Part shown: piece after piece, positions 1 to 6,854 of the stretch | Layout of the letters: each line of letters opens with the position of its first letter | How positions within the stretch are numbered: position 1 is the first letter of the stretch | From: Mycoplasmataceae bacterium | GTDB lineage: Bacteria; Bacillota_I; Bacilli_A; Mycoplasmatales; Mycoplasmoidaceae | Direction of reading: 5' to 3' | DNA length: 22,092 bases | Assembly: GCA_031278855.1 (NCBI GenBank) | Contig: JAITJR010000094.1 | Coordinates: 1-22,092 of the forward strand | Notes under the pieces: generated by a model | Database searches by the model: none | What the model was told of the DNA's origin: nothing | The model's input: the letters and a program-made list of their open reading frames with translations, nothing else | Program-made: the position numbers and the translations under genes

Positions 1-195
1 GTAACTATTCACCGACGCGTACGTGCACATACATGCGACTATATTTAGCAGAGCTAAATAAAAATCAAATATCGATTGTATTGGGAAAATTTCAAGGTGG
101 TGAATTTGTTGGTTTTATCAGTTTTTATAAATCCGAAAAACAATTGATATTTATAAAGTAAATATAAGAATATTATTCCCTCGGTGAATAGTTAC
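1..195. repeat. 15-bp perfect inverted repeat bounding a 195-bp segment
   Basis: Bases 1-15 (GTAACTATTCACCGA) and 181-195 (TCGGTGAATAGTTAC) are exact reverse complements. The match does not continue inward (CGCGT against GGGAA). Its outer end is the window edge, so the left arm may be longer. The arms are richer in G+C than their surroundings. Terminal inverted repeats of this size bound small non-autonomous elements (MITEs); several IS66-family elements have ends that begin GTAA, but I cannot assign a family. A chance match or a plain hairpin is also possible. No target duplication can be tested because the left flank is missing. Confidence 0.5.
3..161 (+). CDS. C-terminal part of an unidentified protein (partial, 5' end outside window)
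   Basis: One frame is open from the left edge to a TAA at 159-161, giving about 52 residues that end in a basic, beta-like tail (GKFQGGEFVGFISFYKSEK). I do not recognise it. The first codons run through the left arm of the 15-bp inverted repeat, so either a real gene is crossed by the repeat or the frame is an accidental translation of a small mobile element. The opposite strand has no competing frame. The stop lies 20 bp before the right arm of the repeat. No start codon or upstream sequence is available to judge it further. Confidence 0.3.
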   Translation, partial: NYSPTRTCTYMRLYLAELNKNQISIVLGKFQGGEFVGFISFYKSEKQLIFIK

Positions 196-286
196 AAAGT
201 ATCTTTGAAAGATTAAAAAAGTGTTTGAAATATTGTCAGTTTTATTTTTGAGAATTCATAAAAATAATAACTATATACTAACATAG

Positions 287-309
287 CAACAAATAGTAAT
301 TATTTGTTG
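287..309 (+). terminator. Possible weak terminator hairpin upstream of rpsU
   Basis: CAACAAATA (287-295) and TATTTGTTG (301-309) form a perfect 9-bp stem with a 5-nt loop, followed by TTT only. It could end transcription from upstream. The A+T-rich stem and the short T run make this uncertain. Confidence 0.35.
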
Positions 310-332
310 TTTAAAGTCAACTCATTCTCGTA

Positions 333-338
333 TATAAT
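333..338 (+). promoter_or_regulatory. rpsU -10 box (TATAAT)
   Basis: A perfect TATAAT lies 41 nt before the rpsU ATG. The hexamer 17 bp upstream (TTTAAA, 310-315) is a poor -35, as is common in mollicutes. The predicted leader of about 35 nt contains GGTGA at 368-372, complementary to the 3' end of 16S rRNA and well placed for the ATG at 380. Confidence 0.5.
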
Positions 339-379
339 CTTTGCTACTTTTAACATATAGAAAGCGTGGTGAGTAATTA

Positions 380-568
380 ATGCCTAAAGTTGTTGTGAAA
401 AATGGCGAACTAAATGAAGCCTTAAAACGTTTTTCACGAATTACTGCTGAAACTCGTAGAGTAGCTAAACGACACGAGTACTATCTTCGCCCAGGATTAC
501 GAGCTAAAGAAAAATCGAAAGAAGCACGTAAATTTCAAAAGAAAATTCGTCAAACTAAATCTCACTAA
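380..568 (+). CDS. rpsU: 30S ribosomal protein S21
   Basis: This 62-residue, strongly basic protein matches S21 in length and pattern: an N-terminal VVVKNGELNEALKRF segment, then the R/K-rich helix with RHEYYLRPG and a lysine/arginine tail. S21 binds the small ribosomal subunit near the 3' end of 16S rRNA and takes part in initiation. The ATG is preceded at 7 nt by GGTGA, and a TATAAT box lies 41 nt upstream. The gene is monocistronic: its last codons form the left arm of an intrinsic terminator (552-580), and a gene on the other strand ends inside the same hairpin, overlapping by 4 bp. Assignment is secure. Confidence 0.95.
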   Translation: MPKVVVKNGELNEALKRFSRITAETRRVAKRHEYYLRPGLRAKEKSKEARKFQKKIRQTKSH

Positions 569-580
569 ATTAGTTTTTTT
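552..580 (+). terminator. Intrinsic terminator overlapping the rpsU stop
   Basis: AAACTAA (552-558) pairs with TTAGTTT (570-576) and is followed by more T (run 574-580). The rpsU stop codon (566-568) lies in the loop, so terminator and coding end share sequence. On the minus strand the hairpin lacks a T tract, so it should act on rpsU rather than on the convergent gene. Confidence 0.6.
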
Positions 581-834
581 GGGTTAATGATAAATTGAAC
601 ATTTTTTATATACCCTTGAAATTCAGTTAAAAAAACTTCTTTAACCCCTTGATCAAAAGTCATACTGAAAGATGCACATCCCACACAAGCACCAGAGATT
701 GATAGTTTTAGTATGCCATCTTTAAAACTAACAAATGATAAATCTCCACCGTCATTATTGATAAATACACGGAGTGATTCCACTGTATCATGAATTTGTT
801 TTAATAATTCACTTTGTGATAATTTGTTTGCCAT
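565..834 (-). CDS. NifU-like (Nfu-type) Fe-S cluster scaffold/carrier protein
   Basis: The 89-residue product is a stand-alone NifU C-terminal domain. It has the N-terminal helix, the NDGGD turn at residues 27-31, beta strands, and the cluster-binding Cys-x-x-Cys at C50/C53 (GACVGC). Such proteins bind a [4Fe-4S] cluster between two subunits and hand it to apoproteins in the cytosol. An obvious client is the ferredoxin encoded at 5436-5609. The ATG lies 8 nt from a TATAAT on its own strand and has no Shine-Dalgarno sequence, so the mRNA is probably leaderless or nearly so. It ends within the rpsU terminator and is divergent from the S1-domain gene. The family is clear; the exact partner proteins are inference. 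Confidence 0.85.
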   Translation of the reverse strand: MANKLSQSELLKQIHDTVESLRVFINNDGGDLSFVSFKDGILKLSISGACVGCASFSMTFDQGVKEVFLTEFQGYIKNVQFIINPKKLI

Positions 835-842
835 TGTTTGTC

Positions 843-852
843 ATTATATAAT
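843..852. promoter_or_regulatory. Palindromic divergent -10 element (ATTATATAAT)
   Basis: The 10-bp palindrome contains a perfect TATAAT on each strand: 847-852 forward, for the S1-domain gene (ATG 18 nt downstream), and 848-843 reverse, for the NifU-like gene (ATG 8 nt downstream). Overlapping, symmetric -10 boxes are a known source of bidirectional bacterial promoters. No convincing -35 is seen on either side. Confidence 0.55.
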
Positions 853-870
853 AATTCATGTTGGTAAGTA

Positions 871-1206
871 ATGATTGACATTAATAAAATTGTAAAAGCT
901 AAAGTTATGAGAATTGAACCCACTTTTGTCATTGTAAATTTTAATGAGCATCATGGTATATGTCATATTTCTGAAATTAGCGACTATCATGTAAGTAATA
1001 TTGAACGATACATGAAATTAGGTGAGTTTTATTCATTTTTATTAATAGAAAGCGATGAAATTACCAACAAATATCGCCTTTCTTTTAAACAAATTCGTCC
1101 CAAATTATTAAAACACCATCGTGAGATTATTCACTCTTTTTCTGGTTTTAAAAATTTGTATGCCGCTACTTTAAAAGCATTAGAAAACGAACCAATGCAC
1201 TCTTAG
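871..1206 (+). CDS. S1 domain RNA-binding protein (YugI/CvfD-like)
   Basis: This 111-residue cytoplasmic protein begins with a single S1/OB-fold domain (about residues 1-75): a start like IVKAKVMRIEPTFVIVNF, the signature GICHISEIS, and the end strand YRLSFKQIRP. A basic tail of about 35 residues follows. Small one-domain S1 proteins in Firmicutes bind RNA or ribosomes and modulate translation or stress responses; the role here is inferred from that family. The ATG has GGTAAG just before it and a TATAAT 18 nt upstream. The last three codons and the TAG stop lie inside the downstream tRNA-Arg gene (10-bp overlap), so processing of the tRNA would remove the stop from the mRNA. Confidence 0.75.
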   Translation: MIDINKIVKAKVMRIEPTFVIVNFNEHHGICHISEISDYHVSNIERYMKLGEFYSFLLIESDEITNKYRLSFKQIRPKLLKHHREIIHSFSGFKNLYAATLKALENEPMHS

Positions 1207-1273
1207 CTCAATTGAATAGAGCATCTGACTTCGGATCAGAAGGTTAGGGGTTTAACTCCCTTAGAGTGCGCCA
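1197..1273 (+). tRNA. tRNA-Arg (anticodon UCG), CCA encoded
   Basis: A full cloverleaf can be drawn. The acceptor stem is GCACTCT/AGAGTGC (1197-1203/1263-1269), with discriminator G1270 and encoded CCA. The D stem is GCTC/GAGC. The anticodon stem is TCTGA/TCAGA with loop CTTCGGA, anticodon TCG at 1231-1233 after T33 (bases 1230-1232 by strict count of loop start 1228), reading CGA and perhaps CGG. The T stem is AGGGG/CCCTT with one G-U pair. The D loop is AATTGAATA, so the usual G18G19 is G18A19, and the T loop is TTTAACT, so C56 is U56. A19 and U56 could still pair. The 5' end overlaps the S1-domain gene; a terminator follows at 1295-1314. Confidence 0.9.
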
Positions 1274-1294
1274 AAAATAATTAACTATTTGCCG

Positions 1295-1314
1295 AGAAAG
1301 TCAATCGACTTTTT
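1295..1314 (+). terminator. Intrinsic terminator after tRNA-Arg
   Basis: AGAAAGTC (1295-1302) pairs with GACTTTTT (1307-1314), with one G-U pair and an AATC loop; the 3' arm supplies the T run. It should end the S1-tRNA transcript before the lipoprotein promoter. Confidence 0.55.
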
Positions 1315-1356
1315 AAAATCTTAAAACCAATAAAACTATTATTGAATGTGATTATG

Positions 1357-1387
1357 TATAATGGCATAGCACAACGGATCTAGGAGA
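1357..1387 (+). promoter_or_regulatory. Lipoprotein promoter (-10 TATAAT) and strong Shine-Dalgarno
   Basis: TATAAT at 1357-1362 is preceded directly by TG. No good -35 is seen at 16-18 bp. AGGAGA at 1382-1387 is the strongest ribosome binding site in the window, 9 nt before the ATG at 1397. This gene therefore has a normal leader, unlike many of its neighbours. Confidence 0.55.
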
Positions 1388-1396
1388 ATACTAATA

Positions 1397-1909
1397 ATGA
1401 AAAAAAGAATACTTACTACTATTGGTTTCGGATTATTAACTACTGGGGGGGGTGCTTCAATTGTTAGTTTAAATCTTTCTTCGTGTTCTTCAACGATCAC
1501 CATCACAAGTTACAATGCATCTACTCCTGCAAGTTCGATTGCACAAGCTTCTTGCTCGTATTCAAGCAAAGATGTTGAAAAGGATGATGCATGAAAAGTA
1601 GGTGTCACATATGAATACACATTCATCGGAATTAACGCACAAAACGGTAAAACCGTTCACTTAGGTGATGAAGATGGTAATTTTGTATTTAATTTTTATA
1701 CTAATGGAAGTGTAAGTACTAATCCTGGGGATTATTTTGACATAACAGTTAAGAATAATAAAATGACTTTTCACATAAAGAAAAGTATCGAAAAAAACTC
1801 ATATATTTCTTGATCCGCACATAACGGTAGCACCCAACAATCATGAATTATTAATGGCAGTACATTAATTCCTCTAGATTGAGCATATTTATCCTTGGGC
1901 GGAAGGTAA
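1397..1909 (+). CDS. Small surface lipoprotein, possibly phase-variable
   Basis: Read with UGA as Trp, the product has 170 residues. The N terminus MKKR, a hydrophobic core and LSSC (Cys30) form a lipoprotein signal, so the mature protein should be lipid-anchored on the outer face of the membrane. The mature part starts with a Ser/Thr-rich stretch (about 31-60). An unassigned domain of about 110 residues follows, rich in beta-like strands, Asn, Gly and Trp, with no other Cys after residue 53. Four UGA codons lie in its C-terminal two thirds, so it would be truncated in a standard-code host. A run of eight G lies in the signal-peptide codons. It has its own promoter and terminator, suggesting an independently regulated surface antigen; the function is unknown. 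Confidence 0.7.
1445..1452 (+). repeat. G8 homopolymer in the lipoprotein signal peptide
   Basis: Eight consecutive G encode Gly-Gly plus the first bases of a third Gly codon at residues 17-19. It is exceptional in such A+T-rich DNA. A change of one or two G by slipped-strand mispairing would shift the frame before the lipobox and switch the protein off. Confidence 0.6.
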
Positions 1910-1940
1910 TTTTAATAGCAACTCAAGAAAATTACAACTC

Positions 1941-1968
1941 CCGATCTCTATTGCCCGAACTCTATTGC
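1941..1968 (+). repeat. 14-bp tandem duplication (13/14 identical)
   Basis: CCGATCTCTATTGC (1941-1954) is followed at once by CCGAACTCTATTGC (1955-1968). The pair lies between the lipoprotein stop and the hairpin before pheS. It looks like a recent small duplication; no function is evident. Confidence 0.6.
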
Positions 1969-2000
1969 AACATAGTTCGTCTTATATAACGAACTATGTT
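1969..2000 (+). terminator. 12-bp perfect hairpin between lipoprotein and pheS
   Basis: AACATAGTTCGT (1969-1980) and ACGAACTATGTT (1989-2000) pair perfectly over 12 bp around an 8-nt loop. It is the strongest hairpin seen in the window. It probably ends lipoprotein transcription, although only a short T tract follows (TTTAT). It directly abuts the pheS -10 box, so it may also influence pheS expression. A T-box is unlikely because there is no room for its specifier stem. Confidence 0.5.
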
Positions 2001-2006
2001 TATAAT
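2001..2006 (+). promoter_or_regulatory. pheS -10 box (TATAAT)
   Basis: A perfect TATAAT starts right after the 12-bp hairpin and ends 17 nt before the pheS ATG, giving a predicted leader of about 10 nt with no Shine-Dalgarno sequence. A -35 would fall inside the hairpin; none is recognisable. Confidence 0.45.
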
Positions 2007-2023
2007 TACCGAACCATATAACA

Positions 2024-3046
2024 ATGAAGCAATTTGATACTGAAAAAATTTTAAATGAATTACGTCATAAAATAACTAGTGATTTAAATGAAACACAGAT
2101 CATTGAGTTACGTAATTCTTATATTAATAAATATGTCAACCCTATTTATCAAGAATTAAAAATAGCTCCTAATGCTGAAAAAAGGGAAATTGGTAATTTT
2201 GTTAACATTTTTAAAACTCAGATTTATGAGTTAATTAACACTGCCCTAACTAAAATTAGGCAAGAACAAGAGAACAAATTACATAAAGTTGATTACGATG
2301 TTAGTATTGACAATGTTAATTTAATTAAGGGTGGCTTGACTCCTATTTCACTAGTTACCAATGATATTTTGACATTTTTTCAAAAATTGGATTTTCAAAT
2401 AATAGAAGGTGATGAAGTGACATTGACAAAATTTAATTTTGACAATCTTAACATTGATATACATCATCCATCCCGAAGCTACCAAGATTCATTTTTTATT
2501 AATGCCACAACAATGTTACGCACTCATTGTACTGCTAATACAGCTGAAGCATTGTACAATAATCAAAATAGCGATATTCGTGTCATCACATTCGGGAATG
2601 TTTATCGTAATGATGAAGATGATGCTACCCATAGTCATCAGTTCAACCAAGTTGATATTATTTGAGCTAGAAATAATTTAAATTTGAAAAATTTAAAATG
2701 ACTAATAAGTAGTTTATTAAAACATTTACTTGGCGAAAAAACGCAAACTAGATTTCGCTTATCTCATTTTCCTTTCACAGAACCATCATTTGAAGTAGAT
2801 GTAATGTGTATTAATTGTCATGGTAAAGGTTGTTCAATGTGTAAGAACACTGGTTGAATCGAAATTTTGGGGGCGGGAATGTTCCATGAAAATGTAATGA
2901 AAGCAGCTAATGTTAACATCAAAACTGCCTTAGCTGCTGGTATTGGAATCGATCGATTAGTCATCCTAAAGTATGGCTTTAACGATATTCGTGATTTGTA
3001 TAGCAACGATTTTCGCATTTTAAACCAATTTAAGAAGGTTAGCTAA
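2024..3046 (+). CDS. pheS: Phenylalanine-tRNA ligase alpha subunit
   Basis: The 340-residue product is the catalytic class II subunit of PheRS, an alpha2-beta2 enzyme that charges tRNA-Phe in the cytosol. It has an N-terminal coiled-coil region (about 1-90). Motif 1 is HPSRSYQDSFF and motif 2 is NVYRNDEDDATHSHQF. Motif 3 is GIGIDRLVIL near the C terminus. A CxxCxxxxCxxC insertion (C262, C265, C270, C273) sits before the GAGMFHENV motif, like the zinc-knuckle insertion of many Firmicutes PheS proteins. UGA codons encode Trp at several sites, for example just after FNQVDII. The length is normal. The start has no clear Shine-Dalgarno but is the first in-frame ATG after the TATAAT. pheT follows after 2 nt. 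Confidence 0.95.
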
Positions 3047-3048
3047 TT

Positions 3049-5397
3049 ATGTTAGTAAGTAAATATTTAATTGGTAAATTCCTACCCAAAATTCATGAAA
3101 TTGATATTCAACAATTTATTAACGCTTGTGGTGCTATTGGGATTGAAGTTGAAGGCGTTTATACCCATCCCAAAACGAATAATTTGGTTATTGGCGAAAT
3201 CATCAAAGTAGATCGTCATCCGAATGCTGATAAATTACATGTATGTCAAGTTAAAATTGATCAAACTAATAAAGTTAACACCATAATTTGTGGTGCTCCT
3301 AATGTTGTTGCCCAAAAAAAAGTAATTGTTGCTCTTCACGGAGCTAAATTACATAACGGAAATATAATTCAAGACAAAGAATTACGTGGGATATTGTCAC
3401 AAGGAATGATTTGTGCATACAGTGAATTAACACCTCATCATAATTTTCAAAGTGACGAAGATAAAAATGGTGTCATTCTTTTAAATGACGGCATTGTCGG
3501 TGATCAAGAAATTGAAAAATATGTTGGTTTAAATGATGTGATTTATGATTTAAGTGTTCCATCTAATCGTAATGATTTAAACGGTATACTCTCACTATGC
3601 CAAGAATTATCTGGTTTTTTTAAATGAAATTATGTTTTACCTAAAATCAGTGATTTTAAAGGTAACTTTAATGAACCTGTTTCTTTAAGTTATGATGAAC
3701 GCATTTGTAATGGATTTGCTATTATCAAAATCAAAGATATCCCCAAAAGCAGTTCCCCTTGATTGTTAAAGTCTCTATTAATGAATAATGGTGTCAAACC
3801 AATTAATAGCACTTTAGATCAGCTAGCTTACTTGACATTGTTAACTAACATCCCTACCGCCATTTATGATGCTAATAAAGTTACTTCTTCATTTAATGTT
3901 ACTTATGCTAATAACGGAGAAAAATTAATTGGTTTTGATAATAAATCTACTAAGTTAATTAACTCCGACATAGTCATCAAATCCGACGATAAAACAATCG
4001 GTTTAGCTGGCATTATGGGGGCAAAAGAATTTGGTTTATCATCACAAACAAGGGACATATATGTAGAAGTAGCTAACTTTAATTTCATCAATGTACGTAA
4101 TTCAGCGCTTCGCTTAAATTTACTAACTGATGCTGCCAAACGTTTTGCGAAAGTCACCTCAATTTATTTAAATAAATTAATGCTTAATTTGATTTATGAA
4201 CAATTTAATAACTTACAAATTAGCTATCCCATCGCGCAATTTAAAACCCAACCAGAAGTCCAAATTGATGTTGATTATGATTTTATTAATAAATTTATCG
4301 GAGTAAATTTAACTATTGATGTAATTCAAGCAAATCTCAAATATTATGGCTTTGAGTTTAACAACGATAAATGCATCGTTCCTTCCCATCGTTTAGATGT
4401 GATTTCAACGCAAGATATTAGTGAAGAAATTTTGAAATTTATTAACATTAATGATCTGTCGTCAACACCTGTGATTGGCGAGATAAATAGCACTCAAGCC
4501 AATCAAAGTTATGGTTTAATATCAAAATTAAAATCTCTATTAAATAATAATTATTTTACGGAAGTTAAAACTTACAATTTGACTAGCGAAACTAATTTAA
4601 ATGAAATGAATATTTTTAAATATACACAATTCATCAAAATTGAAAATGCTCATCATAGTTCACGAGCGTTTTTAAGAACTAACTTGATCAATGAATTATT
4701 GAAAGTGTACCAATTGAATAATTCTTACAAAACAAAATTAGAGCCTATTTTTGAGCTTCAAAAAATTTACTCAGATAATTCTGTTCGTCTTAATTTAACC
4801 GCTCTAACAACTAGCACCATATTCTTAGATCGAATTACAGGATCGCAAATTACTATGAATGTCAATAGTTTGAAAGGTATAGCTAACTGCATTGCTAATT
4901 TATTCAACGCTAAATTTGAATATTTTATTACAAGCGAATCTGACACATTTTACAACAATGAATTATTGGCGATTCAATGTAACGGTAAATTAATCGGGTA
5001 CATCGGTTTAATTAAATCATCTAAACTTAAAAATTATGATTTGCAAAGTGAGTCTATATACTGTTTAACAATTAATCTAGAAACACTTCTTAACTTGTAT
5101 GTTGCTCCTACCATTCATTTCAGTTCTGTTAGTAATCTCATGCCTATTTACAAAGATATTTCGTTTATCATTCACCCACTAGAAAAAATCAATAATTTAT
5201 TGACAGCTCTTAGTACATTGGATTTTGTTGAATCATATGAATTTATTGATCGTTATACAATTGATGATGAACAAATTTCATACACACTACGTTTTCGATT
5301 TAATAACATTAAAGATTTAAGTAGCCATATAATTGATAAATATCGCACCGAAATTGAAAAACAAATTATTGAAAATCACGCCAAGATAAGAAAGTAA
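3049..5397 (+). CDS. pheT: Phenylalanine-tRNA ligase beta subunit
   Basis: This 782-residue subunit (usual size about 790-800) pairs with PheS. From the N terminus it carries the EMAP-II-like tRNA-binding OB fold (about 40-150, with NADKLHVCQV and ICGAPN), the B3/B4 editing region, the B5 domain, and a C-terminal FDX-ACB/anticodon-binding domain (last 95 residues, starting near PIYKDISFII). Two UGA codons must be read as Trp: one after FFK at residue 193, the other at residue 238 (SSSPW). AAGAAGG ends 10 nt before the ATG. The gene is transcribed with pheS; the ferredoxin gene follows after 38 nt and may be read through. Confidence 0.95.
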
Positions 5398-5435
5398 TAT
5401 ATAATTAACCGTAATATATTGAATGGAGTTATTTT

Positions 5436-5609
5436 ATGTCAAAAGCGAGTGTAAACCAAGAAAGTTGTATCGGATGCGGTGTTTGCGAAGCTAGTTGCCC
5501 AATGGGGGCAATTAAATTAACTGATGGTAAAGCAATTATTGATATTAACAAATGTACCGGATGTGGTGCTTGTGTCGGTAGTTGTCCTGTTAGTGCAATT
5601 AAAAACTAA
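5436..5609 (+). CDS. 2[4Fe-4S] bacterial-type ferredoxin
   Basis: The gene encodes 57 residues with two canonical cluster motifs: [12 protein letters not shown] and [12 protein letters not shown] (C11, C14, C17, C21 and C40, C43, C46, C50). This is the clostridial ferredoxin pattern, about the usual 55 residues. It is a soluble low-potential electron carrier, typically for pyruvate:ferredoxin oxidoreductase or a similar enzyme; no such partner is in the window. TGGAG lies 7 nt before the ATG. It sits 38 nt after pheT and ends in a terminator-like hairpin. Ferredoxins are absent from many mycoplasmas, so this gene and the NifU-like gene point to real Fe-S metabolism in this organism. Confidence 0.95.
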   Translation: MSKASVNQESCIGCGVCEASCPMGAIKLTDGKAIIDINKCTGCGACVGSCPVSAIKN

Positions 5610-5615
5610 TTAAAT

Positions 5616-5669
5616 AAAAACAATGTGTGATTACGATTTGTCGGCATTAGACGTTGTTTTTTTATTTTT
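5616..5669 (+). terminator. Intrinsic terminator after ferredoxin
   Basis: AAAAACAATG (5616-5625) pairs with CGTTGTTTTT (5652-5661), one T-G wobble, and is followed by TT, A and five T. The 26-nt loop is long. It lies between convergent genes and, read on the minus strand, could weakly stop kinase transcription too. Confidence 0.5.
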
Positions 5670-5678
5670 CTTCAAAAT

Positions 5679-6854
5679 CTATAATTCATGCAAGCAAGAA
5701 AGAATAATTATTAAAATGACCGTAACAACAGCTATACAAAAAACCAACCAATAAAATCAATGCTTTTCATAAAATTTTTCTCTTAATTTTTGTTCTTGCA
5801 CATTGAAGGCATTACTTAATTGCAAAGTACGCTCGTTCTTAGGTTTTAATAATTTCGCAAATGCGGCCTTTGGTTTATTGTCCACATAATTTTTCAAATC
5901 GTCTATTATTTGATTAATTGATTGATAGCGAAATTTTAGATCGCTTTCTTTCGAGGCAATACAACGGAAAATGATGTTCTCAATTGCCACAGATATATCA
6001 GGATTGATATCGCTAATGCACATCATATCATATTTTAATGGTAAATCAATTATGCCTGGATCGCTTTCAGTTGTTGATTTGAATGGTTTTTCCCCCATAA
6101 GCATTTCGTAAAAAATAATACCGAGTGGAAAAAAATCAAATTGAATACTAATGAACTTATCACGCTGATTTTTAGACAGACGAGACATTCTTTTAAGATC
6201 AGGCGAAATATACGGATACGTTCCAAATATCGATTCTTCATTTGTAATGATTTTTTTATCATCACTAAAAGCAGACTCAATTACTACTGATGAAATACCA
6301 AAATCAATAATTTTAGCATGTGCTAAATCTTTGGTCAACATAATATTTTCAGGTTTTTAATCACGATGAATAATTTTTTCATTAAAACTATGTAGTTCTT
6401 TAATACCCTCTAAAATTTGTGAAAAATAAAATATACTTTCTTTTAAATTTAAACTACCAACCTTTTCAAGGTGTTGGTGCAACGAAATACCATCAATATA
6501 TTCCATCACAATGATAATTGTATTCCCATTATTCATTTTGGCTACTTCATAAGTATTAACAATATTTTTTTTGTTGGATACTCTTTGACTAGTTACGCAC
6601 TCATCGTGAATCTTAATTCAATCAGCATCCTTTCAAGTTTCATCACGATTAACTACTTTAATCGCAACAAATTTGTCCTTAACAACTAAAAAATTATCAT
6701 CTTTGATGGTGGTGTCGGATGCTTTATAAACTACCGATGACATTCCACCTGCACCTAAGCGATTAATAATTAGGTACTTATTTAGAACGATATCATTTGG
6801 TTTAAACTGAATTTTAGCAATTTTTGCTTCAGAATTATTGCTTGATGTCTCCAT
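5679..6854 (-). pseudogene. prkC: PrkC/PknB-like membrane Ser/Thr kinase with in-frame TAA in the catalytic loop
   Basis: Read through, this is a 391-residue kinase. It has a glycine loop GAGGMSSVVY, the ATP lysine in FVAIKVV, a VMEYIDG hinge, HRD-x-KPEN, DFG (IIDFGIS), an APE-like YPYISPDL region, and a C-terminal hydrophobic segment (about 366-388) that should anchor it in the membrane. PASTA repeats are absent, as expected without peptidoglycan. Codon 166 (6357-6359) is TAA where Leu or Ile belongs in HRD-L-KPEN; one base (TTA to TAA) would explain it. The upstream part would be 165 residues; an ATG at 6341 opens a 220-residue downstream part. Everything else is intact, so this is a recent nonsense mutation, a sequencing error or readthrough. 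It overlaps the phosphatase gene by 20 bp. Confidence 0.75.

Noticed and set aside
1342..1347. TTGAAT as a -35 box for the lipoprotein
   Set aside because: It is only 9 bp from the -10 TATAAT, too close for a sigma-70-type promoter.
1969..2023. T-box or other tRNA-sensing leader for pheS or ileS
   Set aside because: The leaders are about 10 nt or less; no specifier loop, T-box sequence or antiterminator can fit.
2439..2681. Out-of-frame open frame inside pheS
   Set aside because: It lies entirely in another frame of a clear pheS and has no family features or start signals.
3625..3627. UGA in pheT and many other genes taken as stops, frameshifts or pseudogenes
   Set aside because: The frame continues with conserved sequence and UGA falls at Trp sites throughout, so it is code 4, not decay. 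Only the TAA in the kinase is a true interruption.
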